From Micromonospora_J zhanjiangensis (GTDB lineage Bacteria; Actinomycetota; Actinomycetes; Mycobacteriales; Micromonosporaceae), in the NCBI RefSeq assembly GCF_042650605.1, contig NZ_JBHSBN010000022.1, forward strand, positions 50,026 through 114,025: a stretch of DNA of 64,000 bases, written 5' to 3'. A program made the position numbers and the translations under genes. Positions 35,654 through 44,150 of this stretch are shown in pieces. The notes beneath the pieces were generated by a model, which was given only the letters and a program-made list of their open reading frames with translations, searched no databases and was not told where the DNA came from. How positions within the stretch are numbered: position 1 is the stretch's first letter; each line of letters starts with the position of its first letter.

Positions 35654-37879
35654 TCAGCCCTCCCGTCCGCTGCTCAGGTCGTAGAGCGTCTCGCCGTCCA
35701 CCGTCTTCGCCGTGAAGTTCTCGGCGACCCAGGCGGCGATCTCCGCACTGGCCCGGCTGCCGCCCTGGGCCCGGAACCCCTCGCCGCCGATGAGGTAGTG
35801 GATCCGCCCCTGCCGGACGTACTGCTGGAACCGGGCCAGGGTGGGTGACGGGTCGCTGCCGTTGAAGCCGCCCAGCGGCATCACCGGCCGCCCGGTGGCC
35901 AACTGGTAACCCGAGGCGTTGTTCGAGCCGACCGTCGCGGCGACCCAGGTGTACGAGTCGGCGTCCTGCTCCAGCAGGGCGCGCAGCTCCGCGCTCGGGG
36001 TGCGCGAGTCGAGCAGCCCGCCCATCCCGCCCGGACCGCCGTTGCGCCCGCCGAGGGCGTAGCCCGTCCGGCCGTCACCCGGCCCGCCCGGCATCCCGTT
36101 GAAGGAACCCGTGCCGCCCGGGAACTGCCCACCGCCGGGGAACTGCCCACCGCCCGGGAACTGCCCGCCGGGTCCCTGCCCGCCGGGGAACCGGCCACCG
36201 CCCGGGAATCCACCGGGGAACCGACCGCCCTCGGCGAACCGGCCGCCGGGGAAGCCCCGCCCGCCCGGACCGAAGTCGCCCCGTACGGCCGGACCAGCCG
36301 ACGGGATGGCACCCCGCTGCGCGGTGGCCGCCGTGTCCAGCGAGTAGCCGAACGGACCGGCCAGCGCCGCCGCCGCGCCGACGGTCAGCACCGCCGGGGC
36401 GGCCCACCGGGGCAGCCGCCCGGCCAGCACCGTCACGACCGCGGCGGCCAGCCCGGCCACCAGCACCGCGGTGCGCAACCAGGGATACCAGTCGGGACTG
36501 CGACCGAGCAGCACGTACGCCCACCAGACGGTCACGGCCAGGACCACCCCGAGCACCGCGGTGGCCCACAGGTGCCGGCGCCGCCGCCACAGCAGCACGG
36601 TCCCGATGCCGATCAGGGCGCCGATCGCCGGGGCCAGCGCGATGCTGTAGTACGCGTGGAAGATGCCCTGCATGTAGCTGAAGGTCAGCCCGGTGACCAG
36701 CAGCCAGCCGCCCCAGAGGACCAGCCCGGCCCGGACCCGGTCGGTACGGGCGGCCCGACCGGCCAGCGCCAACCCGACGACCAGCAGGATCAGCGCGGCC
36801 GGCAGCAGCCAGGTGACCTGGCCGCCCAACTCCGCGTCGAACAGCCGCAGCAGCCCGGTCTGCCCGGAGGCCGGGCCGAACCGGACGCCGCCGCCCCCGC
36901 CGACCCGCCCCTCCTCGGTCCCGGTGAGCCGGCCGAACCCGTTGTAGCCGAAGGTCAGACCCAGGATGCTGTTGTTCTGCGAACCGCCGATGTACGGCCG
37001 GGCGCTCGCCGGCATCAGCTCGACGATCGCCACCCACCAGCCGGCCGCGACCAGCAGGGCCACCCCGGCGACCAGCAGTTGCCGGATCCGCCGCCAGAGG
37101 CCGGTCGGCGCCGCCAGCAGGTAGGTGACGGCGAAGACCGGGATCACCAGGAACGCCTGCAGCATCTTGGTCAGGTAGCCGAGACCGACCAGGGCGCCGG
37201 CCAGCGCCAGCCACCGGGTGCCGGCGGTCTCCACCGCCCGGACCGTGGCGTACGCGCCGGCCACCAGCAACAGCACCAGCAGCGCGTCCGGGTTGTTGAA
37301 CCGGAACATGAGAGTCGCCACCGGGGTGACCGCCAGCACCGTACCGGCCAGCAGGCCGGCGGCCGGCCCGTACCAGCGGCGGACGGTGGCGAACAGCACG
37401 CCCACCGAGGCGACCCCGGCCAGTGCCTGCGGGACCAGGATCGCCCACGAGTTCAGGCCGAAGACCCGCACCGACAGCGCCATCACCCACAACGCGGCCG
37501 GGGTCTTGTCGACGGTGATCGAGTTGCCGGCGTCCGACGACCCGAAGAACAGCGCCTTCCAGCTCACCGAGCCGGCCTGCACGGCCGCCGAGTAGAACGA
37601 GTTCGCCCAGCCCGAGGCGCTCAGTCCCCAGAGGTAGAGCAGCCCGGTGGCCACGAGCAGACCGACCAGCGCCGGACGTACCCAGCGGGGGGCCGGCGGT
37701 GGCGCGGCGACCGCGGCGCCGGCCGGGCCGACGACCGGCTCCGGGGTGAACGGCGGCGGCCCCGCCGGGCCGGCCGGGCCGGGCTGGCCGGGCGGGTGGG
37801 AACCCGGCGACGCGTCCGCGGCCGCCCGGTCCGACGGGCCGGGGTCCGACTTGTTCAGCACGCTCTCTGACTGGTCCAT
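35654..37879 (-). CDS. GT39/ArnT-like membrane glycosyltransferase with a Gly-rich insert
   Basis: A 741-residue polytopic GT-C transferase (PMT_2/YkcB type). A Pro-rich cytoplasmic N terminus (about 1-65) is followed by roughly a dozen transmembrane segments. The first external loop carries SGWANSFYSAAVQAGSVSWKAL and VDKTPAALWV. Residues about 536-606 are a low-complexity insert of repeated PGG-[GQR]-F units. The C-terminal domain (about 625-741) has TWVAATVGSNNASGYQLATGRPVM and IHYLIGG, a soluble extracytoplasmic module. It uses a polyprenyl-phosphate sugar, probably made by the GT2-GtrA partner encoded 3 bases downstream. A two-component system precedes it in the same operon. Confidence 0.88.
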   Translation of the reverse strand: MDQSESVLNKSDPGPSDRAAADASPGSHPPGQPGPAGPAGPPPFTPEPVVGPAGAAVAAPPPAPRWVRPALVGLLVATGLLYLWGLSASGWANSFYSAAVQAGSVSWKALFFGSSDAGNSITVDKTPAALWVMALSVRVFGLNSWAILVPQALAGVASVGVLFATVRRWYGPAAGLLAGTVLAVTPVATLMFRFNNPDALLVLLLVAGAYATVRAVETAGTRWLALAGALVGLGYLTKMLQAFLVIPVFAVTYLLAAPTGLWRRIRQLLVAGVALLVAAGWWVAIVELMPASARPYIGGSQNNSILGLTFGYNGFGRLTGTEEGRVGGGGGVRFGPASGQTGLLRLFDAELGGQVTWLLPAALILLVVGLALAGRAARTDRVRAGLVLWGGWLLVTGLTFSYMQGIFHAYYSIALAPAIGALIGIGTVLLWRRRRHLWATAVLGVVLAVTVWWAYVLLGRSPDWYPWLRTAVLVAGLAAAVVTVLAGRLPRWAAPAVLTVGAAAALAGPFGYSLDTAATAQRGAIPSAGPAVRGDFGPGGRGFPGGRFAEGGRFPGGFPGGGRFPGGQGPGGQFPGGGQFPGGGQFPGGTGSFNGMPGGPGDGRTGYALGGRNGGPGGMGGLLDSRTPSAELRALLEQDADSYTWVAATVGSNNASGYQLATGRPVMPLGGFNGSDPSPTLARFQQYVRQGRIHYLIGGEGFRAQGGSRASAEIAAWVAENFTAKTVDGETLYDLSSGREG

Positions 37880-37924
37880 GCCGGCTAGGTTCGGCCACCT
37901 CGCTGGCGTCCCACCGTGAACGAC

Positions 37925-39526
37925 CTATGTGTCGGCTGTGAGCAACGGCAGGCGGACCCGGAACACCGTCCGGCCGGGGCCGCTGTCCACCATGACGCTG
38001 CCGCGGTGCGCCTCCACCACGGCCGCCACGATGGCCAGACCGAGGCCGGTGCTGCCGGCGGCCCGGGACCGGGAGCTGTCGCCCCGGGCGAACCGTTCGA
38101 AGATCTCCGGCCGCAGTTGCTCGGGAATGCCCGGTCCCTCGTCCAGCACGGTCAGCTCGGCGGTCCCGGCGGTGGTGGTCAGCCCGACGGTCACGGTGGT
38201 ACCGGGCGGGGTGTGCGTCCGGGCGTTGGCGAGCAGGTTGCCGACCACCTGATGCAGCCGCTCGTCGTCGCCGCGGACCCGGACCGTGTCGTCGGGCAAC
38301 TCCAGCCGCCACTTGTGGTCCGGGCCGGCCACGTGCGCGTCGCCGACCACGTCGACCAGCAACGTCGACAGGTCGACCGGGTCGGCGGCCAGCGGCCGGC
38401 CGGAGTCCAGCCGGGCCAGCAGCAGCAGGTCGTCGACCAGTTTCGTCATCCGGACGCTCTCCGACTCGACCCGGCGCAGCGCGTGCGCGACGTCCGGCGG
38501 CAGCTCGGCGCCGCCTCGGCGGGTCAGTTCGGCGTAGCCGCGGATCGCGGCCAGCGGGGTCCGCAGCTCGTGGCTGGCGTCGGCGACGAACTGGCGTACC
38601 CGGGTCTCGCTGGCGTGCCGGGCGGACAGCGCGGCGGCCACGTGGCCGAGCATCCGGTTGAGCGCCGCGCCGACCTGGCCGACCTCGGTGCGCGGGTCGG
38701 TGTCCGCCGCCGGCACCCGGACCGACAGGGCCACCTCGCCCCGGTCCAGCGGCAGTTCGGCGACCCGGCCGGCGGTGGCCGCCATCCGGCGCAGCGGGCC
38801 CAGGCTGCCCCGGACGATCAACGCGCCGGCGCCGCCGGCCGCGATCAGCCCGATCCCGGCCAGTCCGGCCTCGATGGCAACCATCCGCCAGACCGTCTGC
38901 TGCACGACGGCCAGCGGCAGGCCGGTGATCAGTACGACCCCGTCGGGCATCTGCCGGGCCAGCAGCCGATAGTCGCCCCACTCACCGATGACCCGGGTGT
39001 GCGGTCGCCCGTCGGCGGGCAGGCCGGCCAGCGGAGCGACCTGCGCGGTGGTGAGCGGCTGCTGCGCGACGATGGCGTCCGGGTCGTACCGGACGGCCTG
39101 GGTCTGCCCGTCCGCCCGACGACCGGTGATGGTGCCGTCCGGCGCGAACTGCGGGGGCCGGAAGCCGCGTTGCGCGTCCGCCGGCGGCGGTCCGCCGGAC
39201 GCGCCGGGCCAGCCGGGCAGGTTGGACTCGGGACCGCCGCGCGGCCGTTCGAACCGCACCGCGGTGCCGTTCAGCTGCCCGTCGAGCTGGTGCACCAGCA
39301 CGTAGTGCAGCACGACGGCGGTCACCCCGCCGATCGCCACGCAGACCACCGCGACCAGCCCCACCACCGCGACCACCAACCGGGTACGCAACGGCTGACC
39401 GGCCCAGGCCCGGCGGGCCGTGGCCGGCCAACCCGGCCGGAACGGCCGCGGGCGGCGACCTACGCCCGCCCGCCGATCCCGCCCGCCACCGGGCGGCGGC
39501 CGGTCAGTCGGCGGGCTTGAGGACAT
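37925..39526 (-). CDS. Sensor histidine kinase
   Basis: A 533-residue membrane sensor kinase. A basic Pro-rich N terminus and TM1 (LVVAVVGLVAVVCVAIGGVTAVVL, about 50-73) precede an extracytoplasmic sensor region with Pro/Gly-rich segments (about 80-190). TM2 (about 195-225) and HAMP follow, then HisKA with the phospho-acceptor His in SHELRTPL near 318 and HATPase_c with NLLANART, DEGPGIP and GSTGLGLAIV. Its start overlaps the end of the response regulator by 23 bases. The signal is unknown; the downstream glycosyltransferases suggest an envelope cue. Confidence 0.92.
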   Translation of the reverse strand: MSSSPPTDRPPPGGGRDRRAGVGRRPRPFRPGWPATARRAWAGQPLRTRLVVAVVGLVAVVCVAIGGVTAVVLHYVLVHQLDGQLNGTAVRFERPRGGPESNLPGWPGASGGPPPADAQRGFRPPQFAPDGTITGRRADGQTQAVRYDPDAIVAQQPLTTAQVAPLAGLPADGRPHTRVIGEWGDYRLLARQMPDGVVLITGLPLAVVQQTVWRMVAIEAGLAGIGLIAAGGAGALIVRGSLGPLRRMAATAGRVAELPLDRGEVALSVRVPAADTDPRTEVGQVGAALNRMLGHVAAALSARHASETRVRQFVADASHELRTPLAAIRGYAELTRRGGAELPPDVAHALRRVESESVRMTKLVDDLLLLARLDSGRPLAADPVDLSTLLVDVVGDAHVAGPDHKWRLELPDDTVRVRGDDERLHQVVGNLLANARTHTPPGTTVTVGLTTTAGTAELTVLDEGPGIPEQLRPEIFERFARGDSSRSRAAGSTGLGLAIVAAVVEAHRGSVMVDSGPGRTVFRVRLPLLTADT

Positions 39527-40244
39527 AGCCGGCCCCGCGCAGCGTGTGGATCATCGGCGTCCGCCCGGCGTCGATCTTCTTCCGCAGGTACGAGATGTAC
39601 AGCTCGACCACGTTGGCCTGGCCGCCGAAGTCGTAGTTCCAGACCCGGTCCAGGATCTGCGCCTTGCTCAACACCCGGCGGGGGTTGCGCATCAGGTAGC
39701 GCAGCAGCTCGAACTCGGTGGCGGTGAGGGCGATCTCCTCGCCGGCCCGGCGCACCTCGTGGCTGTCCTCGTCGAGGGTCAGGTCGCCGATGGTCAGCAA
39801 CGCGTTCTCCTCGGCGGCGACCGCGAACCCGGACCGGCGCATCAACGCCCGCAGCCGGGCGATCACCTCCTCCAGGCTGAACGGCTTGGTGACGTAGTCG
39901 TCGCCGCCGGCGGTCAGCCCGGCGATCCGCTCCTCCACCGCGTCCCGGGCGGTCAGGAACAGCACCGGGACGGTGGGGGTCTGGTCACGCATCCGCCGGA
40001 GCACCTCGAAGCCGTCCAGGTCGGGCAGCATCACGTCGAGCACCACCGCGTCCGGCTGGAACTGCCGGGCCAGCCGCAGCGCGCCCATCCCGTTCGCCGC
40101 GCTGCGCACGTCCCAGCCCTCGTAGCGCAGGGCCATCGACAGCAGGTCGGTCAGGGTGGGCTCGTCGTCGACCACCAGCACCCGGATCGCCTCGCCGTCG
40201 GGCCGGTGCAGCTCGACGTGTCCGGTTCGCGCGTTCATGACCAT
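39504..40244 (-). CDS. OmpR-family response regulator
   Basis: A 246-residue regulator. The receiver has acidic DDEP, the phospho-acceptor Asp in VVLDVMLPDLDG, TARD and the Lys in YVTKPF. The winged helix ends with VELYISYLRKKID and the RGAGYVL signature. ATG 40244 (or 40238) is the only start close to the receiver; readings further upstream cross a non-coding stretch. First gene of the RR-HK-GT39-GT2 operon and probably autoregulated. The pair resembles the TcrA/MprA-like OmpR class of actinobacteria. Confidence 0.92.
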   Translation of the reverse strand: MVMNARTGHVELHRPDGEAIRVLVVDDEPTLTDLLSMALRYEGWDVRSAANGMGALRLARQFQPDAVVLDVMLPDLDGFEVLRRMRDQTPTVPVLFLTARDAVEERIAGLTAGGDDYVTKPFSLEEVIARLRALMRRSGFAVAAEENALLTIGDLTLDEDSHEVRRAGEEIALTATEFELLRYLMRNPRRVLSKAQILDRVWNYDFGGQANVVELYISYLRKKIDAGRTPMIHTLRGAGYVLKPAD

Positions 40245-40380
40245 GCCCACCAGGGTCCCCGCCTCCACTGTGCCCGACCTCGGCGCTTCCTGTGTACCAG
40301 CTGTGCGTACCGACCATCCCCGGGACACTCGCCCACGTCTTCCGACCGGCCCTACCCGGTGGTAACTTGCGGGGCAGCCG

Positions 40381-41937
40381 GTGGCACCGGACGGCACCGC
40401 AGCCGGGTGGGGAGTGGTCGGATTGACCAGCGACGACGGACGGCGCCGGGTCCGGATCGCCATCATCGGCGCCGGGTTCGGCGGGATCGGCACAGCGATC
40501 CGACTCCGGCAGCGGGGGTACCACGACTTCCTGGTCTTCGACCGGGGTACGCAGGTCGGCGGCACCTGGCGGGACAACACCTATCCCGGCTGCGCCTGCG
40601 ACGTGCCGTCACTGATGTACTCGCTGTCGTTCGCCGCCAACCCGGACTGGACCCGCAGCTTCTCCGGCCAGCCGGAGATCTGGGCCTACCTGCGCCGCTG
40701 CGTCGACCGGTTCGGCCTCGCCCCGCACCTGCGGCTGCGGCACGAGGTGACCGCCGCCACCTGGGACGACGCGCAGCGGTGCTGGCTGCTCGACACCTCC
40801 GCCGGCCGCTACCGGGCGGACCTGCTGGTGGCCGCCGGCGGGCCGCTGTCCGAGCCGGCGGTGCCCGCCCTGCCGGGCCTGGCGACCTTCACCGGCGAGG
40901 TGTTCCACTCGGCCCGCTGGAACCACGGTCTCGACCTCACCGGCCGGCGGGTCGCCGTGGTCGGCACCGGCGCGTCGGCGATCCAGTTCGTTCCCGAGAT
41001 CGCACCGGTCGTGGACCGGCTCACCGTCTTCCAGCGGACCGCCCCGTGGGTGCTCCCCCGGGTCGACCGGCCCACCCGGGACTGGGAACGCCGGCTCTAC
41101 CGGACGGTGCCGGGCGCCCGCCGACTGGCCCGGGCCGGCGTCTACTGGGGGCGGGAACTCGCGGCCACCGCCTTCCTGCGGCCCGCCCTGATGCGGTCCG
41201 CGCAGGCGGTGGCCCGCCGGCACCTGCGCGCGGCGGTGGCCGACCCGGCGCTGCGCGCGGCGCTCACCCCGAACTACACCATGGGCTGCAAGCGGGTGCT
41301 GCTGTCCAACGACTGGTATCCCGCGCTGGTCCGGCCGAACGTGGCAGTCGTCCCGCACGGCGTCGCCGAGGTACGCCCGGGCTCGGTGGTCGCCGCCGAC
41401 GGCACCGCACACGACGTCGACACGATCATCTTCGGGACCGGCTTCCACGTGACCGACCTGCCGCTGGCCGAGCGGATCACCGGCCGCGACGGACGTACCC
41501 TGGCCGCCAGCTGGGCCGGCAGCATGCGGGCCTACCGGGGCACCTCGGTGGCCGGCTTCCCCAACCTGTTCCTGCTGCTCGGTCCGAACAGCGGGTTGGG
41601 ACACAATTCGGTGGTGTTCATGATCGAGTGTCAGATCGACCAGTTGCTCGGACTGCTCGGCCACCTGGACCGCACCGGCGCGGTCGCGGTCGAGCCCACC
41701 GAGCGGGCCCAGCGGGCGTACGTGGCCCGGATCGACCGGAAGATGGCCGGCACGGTGTGGTCCCGGGGCGGCTGTCGCAGTTGGTACCTGGACGCCACCG
41801 GGCGCAACTCCACCCTGTGGCCGGGCTACACCTGGTCGTACTGGCTGCGCACCCGGCGGTTCGACGCCGCGGCGTACCGGGCGGTGACACCGGCCCCACC
41901 GGTGGACGCCGGCGTGCGCGGGCGGGCCGACCGGTGA
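40381..41937 (+). CDS. Flavin-binding Baeyer-Villiger-type monooxygenase
   Basis: A 518-residue FAD- and NADPH-dependent class B monooxygenase. It has an FAD Rossmann motif (GAGFGGIGTAIRL, near residue 30), the exact Baeyer-Villiger fingerprint F-x-G-x-x-x-H-x-x-x-W in FTGEVFHSARWNH (near 170), and an NADPH motif VVGTGASAIQ (near 198). It should insert oxygen into a ketone to give an ester. The start may be GTG 40381, GTG 40414 or TTG 40423; all precede the FAD motif. Its stop overlaps the next gene by GTGA. The BVMO-SDR-hydrolase order recalls the mycobacterial mymA region: alcohol to ketone, ketone to ester, ester to acid plus alcohol. Confidence 0.92.
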   Translation: MAPDGTAAGWGVVGLTSDDGRRRVRIAIIGAGFGGIGTAIRLRQRGYHDFLVFDRGTQVGGTWRDNTYPGCACDVPSLMYSLSFAANPDWTRSFSGQPEIWAYLRRCVDRFGLAPHLRLRHEVTAATWDDAQRCWLLDTSAGRYRADLLVAAGGPLSEPAVPALPGLATFTGEVFHSARWNHGLDLTGRRVAVVGTGASAIQFVPEIAPVVDRLTVFQRTAPWVLPRVDRPTRDWERRLYRTVPGARRLARAGVYWGRELAATAFLRPALMRSAQAVARRHLRAAVADPALRAALTPNYTMGCKRVLLSNDWYPALVRPNVAVVPHGVAEVRPGSVVAADGTAHDVDTIIFGTGFHVTDLPLAERITGRDGRTLAASWAGSMRAYRGTSVAGFPNLFLLLGPNSGLGHNSVVFMIECQIDQLLGLLGHLDRTGAVAVEPTERAQRAYVARIDRKMAGTVWSRGGCRSWYLDATGRNSTLWPGYTWSYWLRTRRFDAAAYRAVTPAPPVDAGVRGRADR

Positions 41938-42818
41938 GCGGCTCGCTGGCCGGCAAGGTCGTCCTGGTCACCGGGGCCGCGCGGGGCATCGGCGAGCACA
42001 CCGCGCGGGAGGCGGCCGCCCGGGGCGCCCGGCTCGCCCTGGTCGGGCTGGAACCCGGCCGGCTGGCGGACCTGCGGGACGACCTCGGGGCCGACCACGC
42101 CTGGTTCGAGGCGGACGTGACCGACCAGGCCGGCCTCGTCGATGCGGTCCGCGGCACCGTGGAACGGTTCGGCGGCATCGACGCGGTGGTCGCCAACGCC
42201 GGGATCGCCAGCCGGGGCACGGTGGCCACCGGCGACATCGAGGCCATGGTCCGTACCGTGGAGGTCAACCTGATCGGGGTGATGCGGACCGCCGGCGCCA
42301 CCGCGGCGCCCCTCATCGCCAGCCGCGGCTACCTGTTGATCGTCTCGTCCGCCGCGGCCTTCGGGGCGCTGCCGGGAATGGCCGCCTACTGCGGCTCCAA
42401 GGCCGGCGCCGAGCACTTCGGCCACGCGCTGCGGCTGGAACTGGCCCACCACGGGGTCGCGGTCGGCACCGCCCACCCGTCCTGGGTGGACACCGACCTG
42501 GTCCGGGACGCCAGGGACGACCTGCCGGCCTTCCGGGCCGCCCTGGACCGGTTGCCCTGGCCGGTCGGTTCGACCACCCCGGTACGGGCCTGCGCCGCCG
42601 CGTTCGTCCGGGCGATCGAGCGCCGGCAACGCCGGGTGTACGTCCCGCGCGCCCTCGCGCTGGTGCAGGCGACCCGGTCGCTGGTGGTCAGCCCGCTCGC
42701 CGACCGGTTGATCGGCCGGTCGGCCCGACGGTCCGTACCGGTGATGGAGGCCGAGGTGCGCGCCCTGGGCCGGTCCTTCGGCCGGCACACGGCCCGGCCC
42801 GGCCCGGGCGAACGGTGA
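41934..42818 (+). CDS. Short-chain dehydrogenase/reductase
   Basis: A 294-residue classical SDR. The NAD(P) motif TGAARGIGEHTA lies near residue 13, NAG near 86 (VVANAGIASRG), and the catalytic Ser in IVSSAAAFG with YCGSK (Tyr and Lys near 152 and 156). An extended C terminus (about 230-294) is typical of SDRs acting on lipid or steroid-like substrates. GTG 41934 overlaps the monooxygenase stop by four bases, and its own stop overlaps the next start in the same way, so all three genes are coupled. It probably makes or consumes the ketone used by the monooxygenase. Confidence 0.9.
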   Translation: MSGSLAGKVVLVTGAARGIGEHTAREAAARGARLALVGLEPGRLADLRDDLGADHAWFEADVTDQAGLVDAVRGTVERFGGIDAVVANAGIASRGTVATGDIEAMVRTVEVNLIGVMRTAGATAAPLIASRGYLLIVSSAAAFGALPGMAAYCGSKAGAEHFGHALRLELAHHGVAVGTAHPSWVDTDLVRDARDDLPAFRAALDRLPWPVGSTTPVRACAAAFVRAIERRQRRVYVPRALALVQATRSLVVSPLADRLIGRSARRSVPVMEAEVRALGRSFGRHTARPGPGER

Positions 42819-43609
42819 CCGCCGCGATGGACGTGATCGTCGAGCGTCGGGGCAGCGGCGAGCCGCTGGTGCTGCTGCACGGCATCGGCCACCACTGGCG
42901 GGCCTGGTCGCCGGTGCTGGACCGGCTCGCCCGGGTGCACGAGGTGGTGGCGATCGACCTGCCCGGTTTCGGCGGTTCACCGGTGCCGGCGACCGGGTTG
43001 CCCGCGGACATGGCCGGCGTCGTCGCGGGCGTGACGGACATCTTCGCCGAGCTGGGCCTGGACCGGCCGCACGTGGCCGGCAACAGCCTGGGCGGGGCCA
43101 TCGCGCTGGAACTGGCCGCCGCCGACCGGGTCGCCTCGGCCACCGCCATCTCCCCCGCCGGTTTCTGCACCGCCCGGGAACTGCGCTGGGCGGTCGGCGT
43201 GCTCGGACTGCACCGGGCGGCGGCCCACCTGCCCGGTCCGGCGCTGCGCGCGCTGCTGGCCGTGCCGGCGCTGCGGGCGCTGTCGTTCGGGATGATCTCC
43301 GCCCGGCCGGGGCGGGTGCCGGCCGCCGCCGCGCTGGCCGACGCCCTGGCCCTGCGCGGGGCACGGGCCTTCCGGGCCACCGCCCGCGCCGGCCGCGGGT
43401 ACGCCTTCCGCGGTGAGCCGGCGGTGCCGGTCACCGTGGCCTGGGGCACCCGGGACCGGATCCTGCCCTACCGGCAGGCGGCCGTTGCCCGGCAGCGGCT
43501 GCCGGGCGCCCGGCACGTGGACCTCGTCGGCTGCGGACACGTGCCGATGCACGACGACCCGGACCTGGTCGCCGCGGTCATCCTGGCCACCACCGGCGCG
43601 GCCCGCTGA
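42815..43609 (+). CDS. Alpha/beta hydrolase
   Basis: A 264-residue hydrolase with the catalytic triad visible: Ser in GNSLGG (near residue 90), Asp in WGTRDRILP and His in VGCGHVPMHD. The oxyanion region is LLHGIGHHWRAWSPVL. It ends the monooxygenase-SDR-hydrolase operon through a GTGA overlap and most simply hydrolyses the ester or lactone made by the Baeyer-Villiger enzyme. No signal peptide, so cytoplasmic. Confidence 0.9.
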   Translation: MTAAMDVIVERRGSGEPLVLLHGIGHHWRAWSPVLDRLARVHEVVAIDLPGFGGSPVPATGLPADMAGVVAGVTDIFAELGLDRPHVAGNSLGGAIALELAAADRVASATAISPAGFCTARELRWAVGVLGLHRAAAHLPGPALRALLAVPALRALSFGMISARPGRVPAAAALADALALRGARAFRATARAGRGYAFRGEPAVPVTVAWGTRDRILPYRQAAVARQRLPGARHVDLVGCGHVPMHDDPDLVAAVILATTGAAR

Positions 43610-43651
43610 CCGCACGACCACCGCCGGCTGGCCGGGTGGCGCGGCGTCGGT

Positions 43652-43676
43652 GTTTCGCCGTCCCTCGGCCGGGTAG
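43652..43676 (+). promoter_or_regulatory. SigB/SigF-type promoter of osmC
   Basis: GTTTCG (43652-43657), 13 bases, GGGTAG (43671-43676). The osmC ATG follows 29 bases after the -10 with GGGGAGG in between. Same spacing and -10 as the ctaD and DUF2267 promoters. Confidence 0.75.
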
Positions 43677-43705
43677 CCGCACCCGAGCGACCTGGGGAGG
43701 TACGC

Positions 43706-44122
43706 ATGTCGGATTCGTGGGTGCATGAGGCCGGGGCGACCGCGGCGGGCGGCCATGTCCGGACCGACGACGGTGAGTTGTCCAGCACCCTGGCGTCACC
43801 GTTGGCACCGCACTGCCACGGCCTCACGCCCGAGCAACTGCTGGCCGCCGCGTTCGCCTCCTGCCTGCACCACGCGGCGGTGGAGGCGGCGACCGCGGTC
43901 ACCGACGAGGCGCACACCGTGCAGGTGCACGCCGAGGCCCGGCTCGGCCGGGACGCCGACGGCCGGTACCACGCCGACGTGCACGCGAGCATCGGCTCGG
44001 CCGGCCTGACCCGCGACCAGCTCGCCCATCTGGTGGAGTGCGCGGACCGGTTGTGGCCGTTCTCCAGCGACGGCGGCCGGCACTCGCTGACCGTCACCGC
44101 GGCCGACCACCGCGGCCGCTGA
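43706..44122 (+). CDS. OsmC/Ohr family protein
   Basis: A 138-residue OsmC-fold protein, normally a thiol peroxidase for organic hydroperoxides. The first reactive Cys is present in the family motif TPEQLLAAAFASCLHHA (near residue 53). At the second site, where Ohr has a CP-[YF]-S motif, this protein has LWPFS, and a Cys lies four residues earlier (VECADRLWPFS). The usual disulphide may therefore not form in the standard way. Promoter of SigB/F type, in line with osmC control in other actinobacteria. Strong ribosome-binding site GGGGAGG. Confidence 0.88.
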   Translation: MSDSWVHEAGATAAGGHVRTDDGELSSTLASPLAPHCHGLTPEQLLAAAFASCLHHAAVEAATAVTDEAHTVQVHAEARLGRDADGRYHADVHASIGSAGLTRDQLAHLVECADRLWPFSSDGGRHSLTVTAADHRGR

Positions 44123-44150
44123 CTCCCGCGACCGGCGGTTCGGTTCGCTC

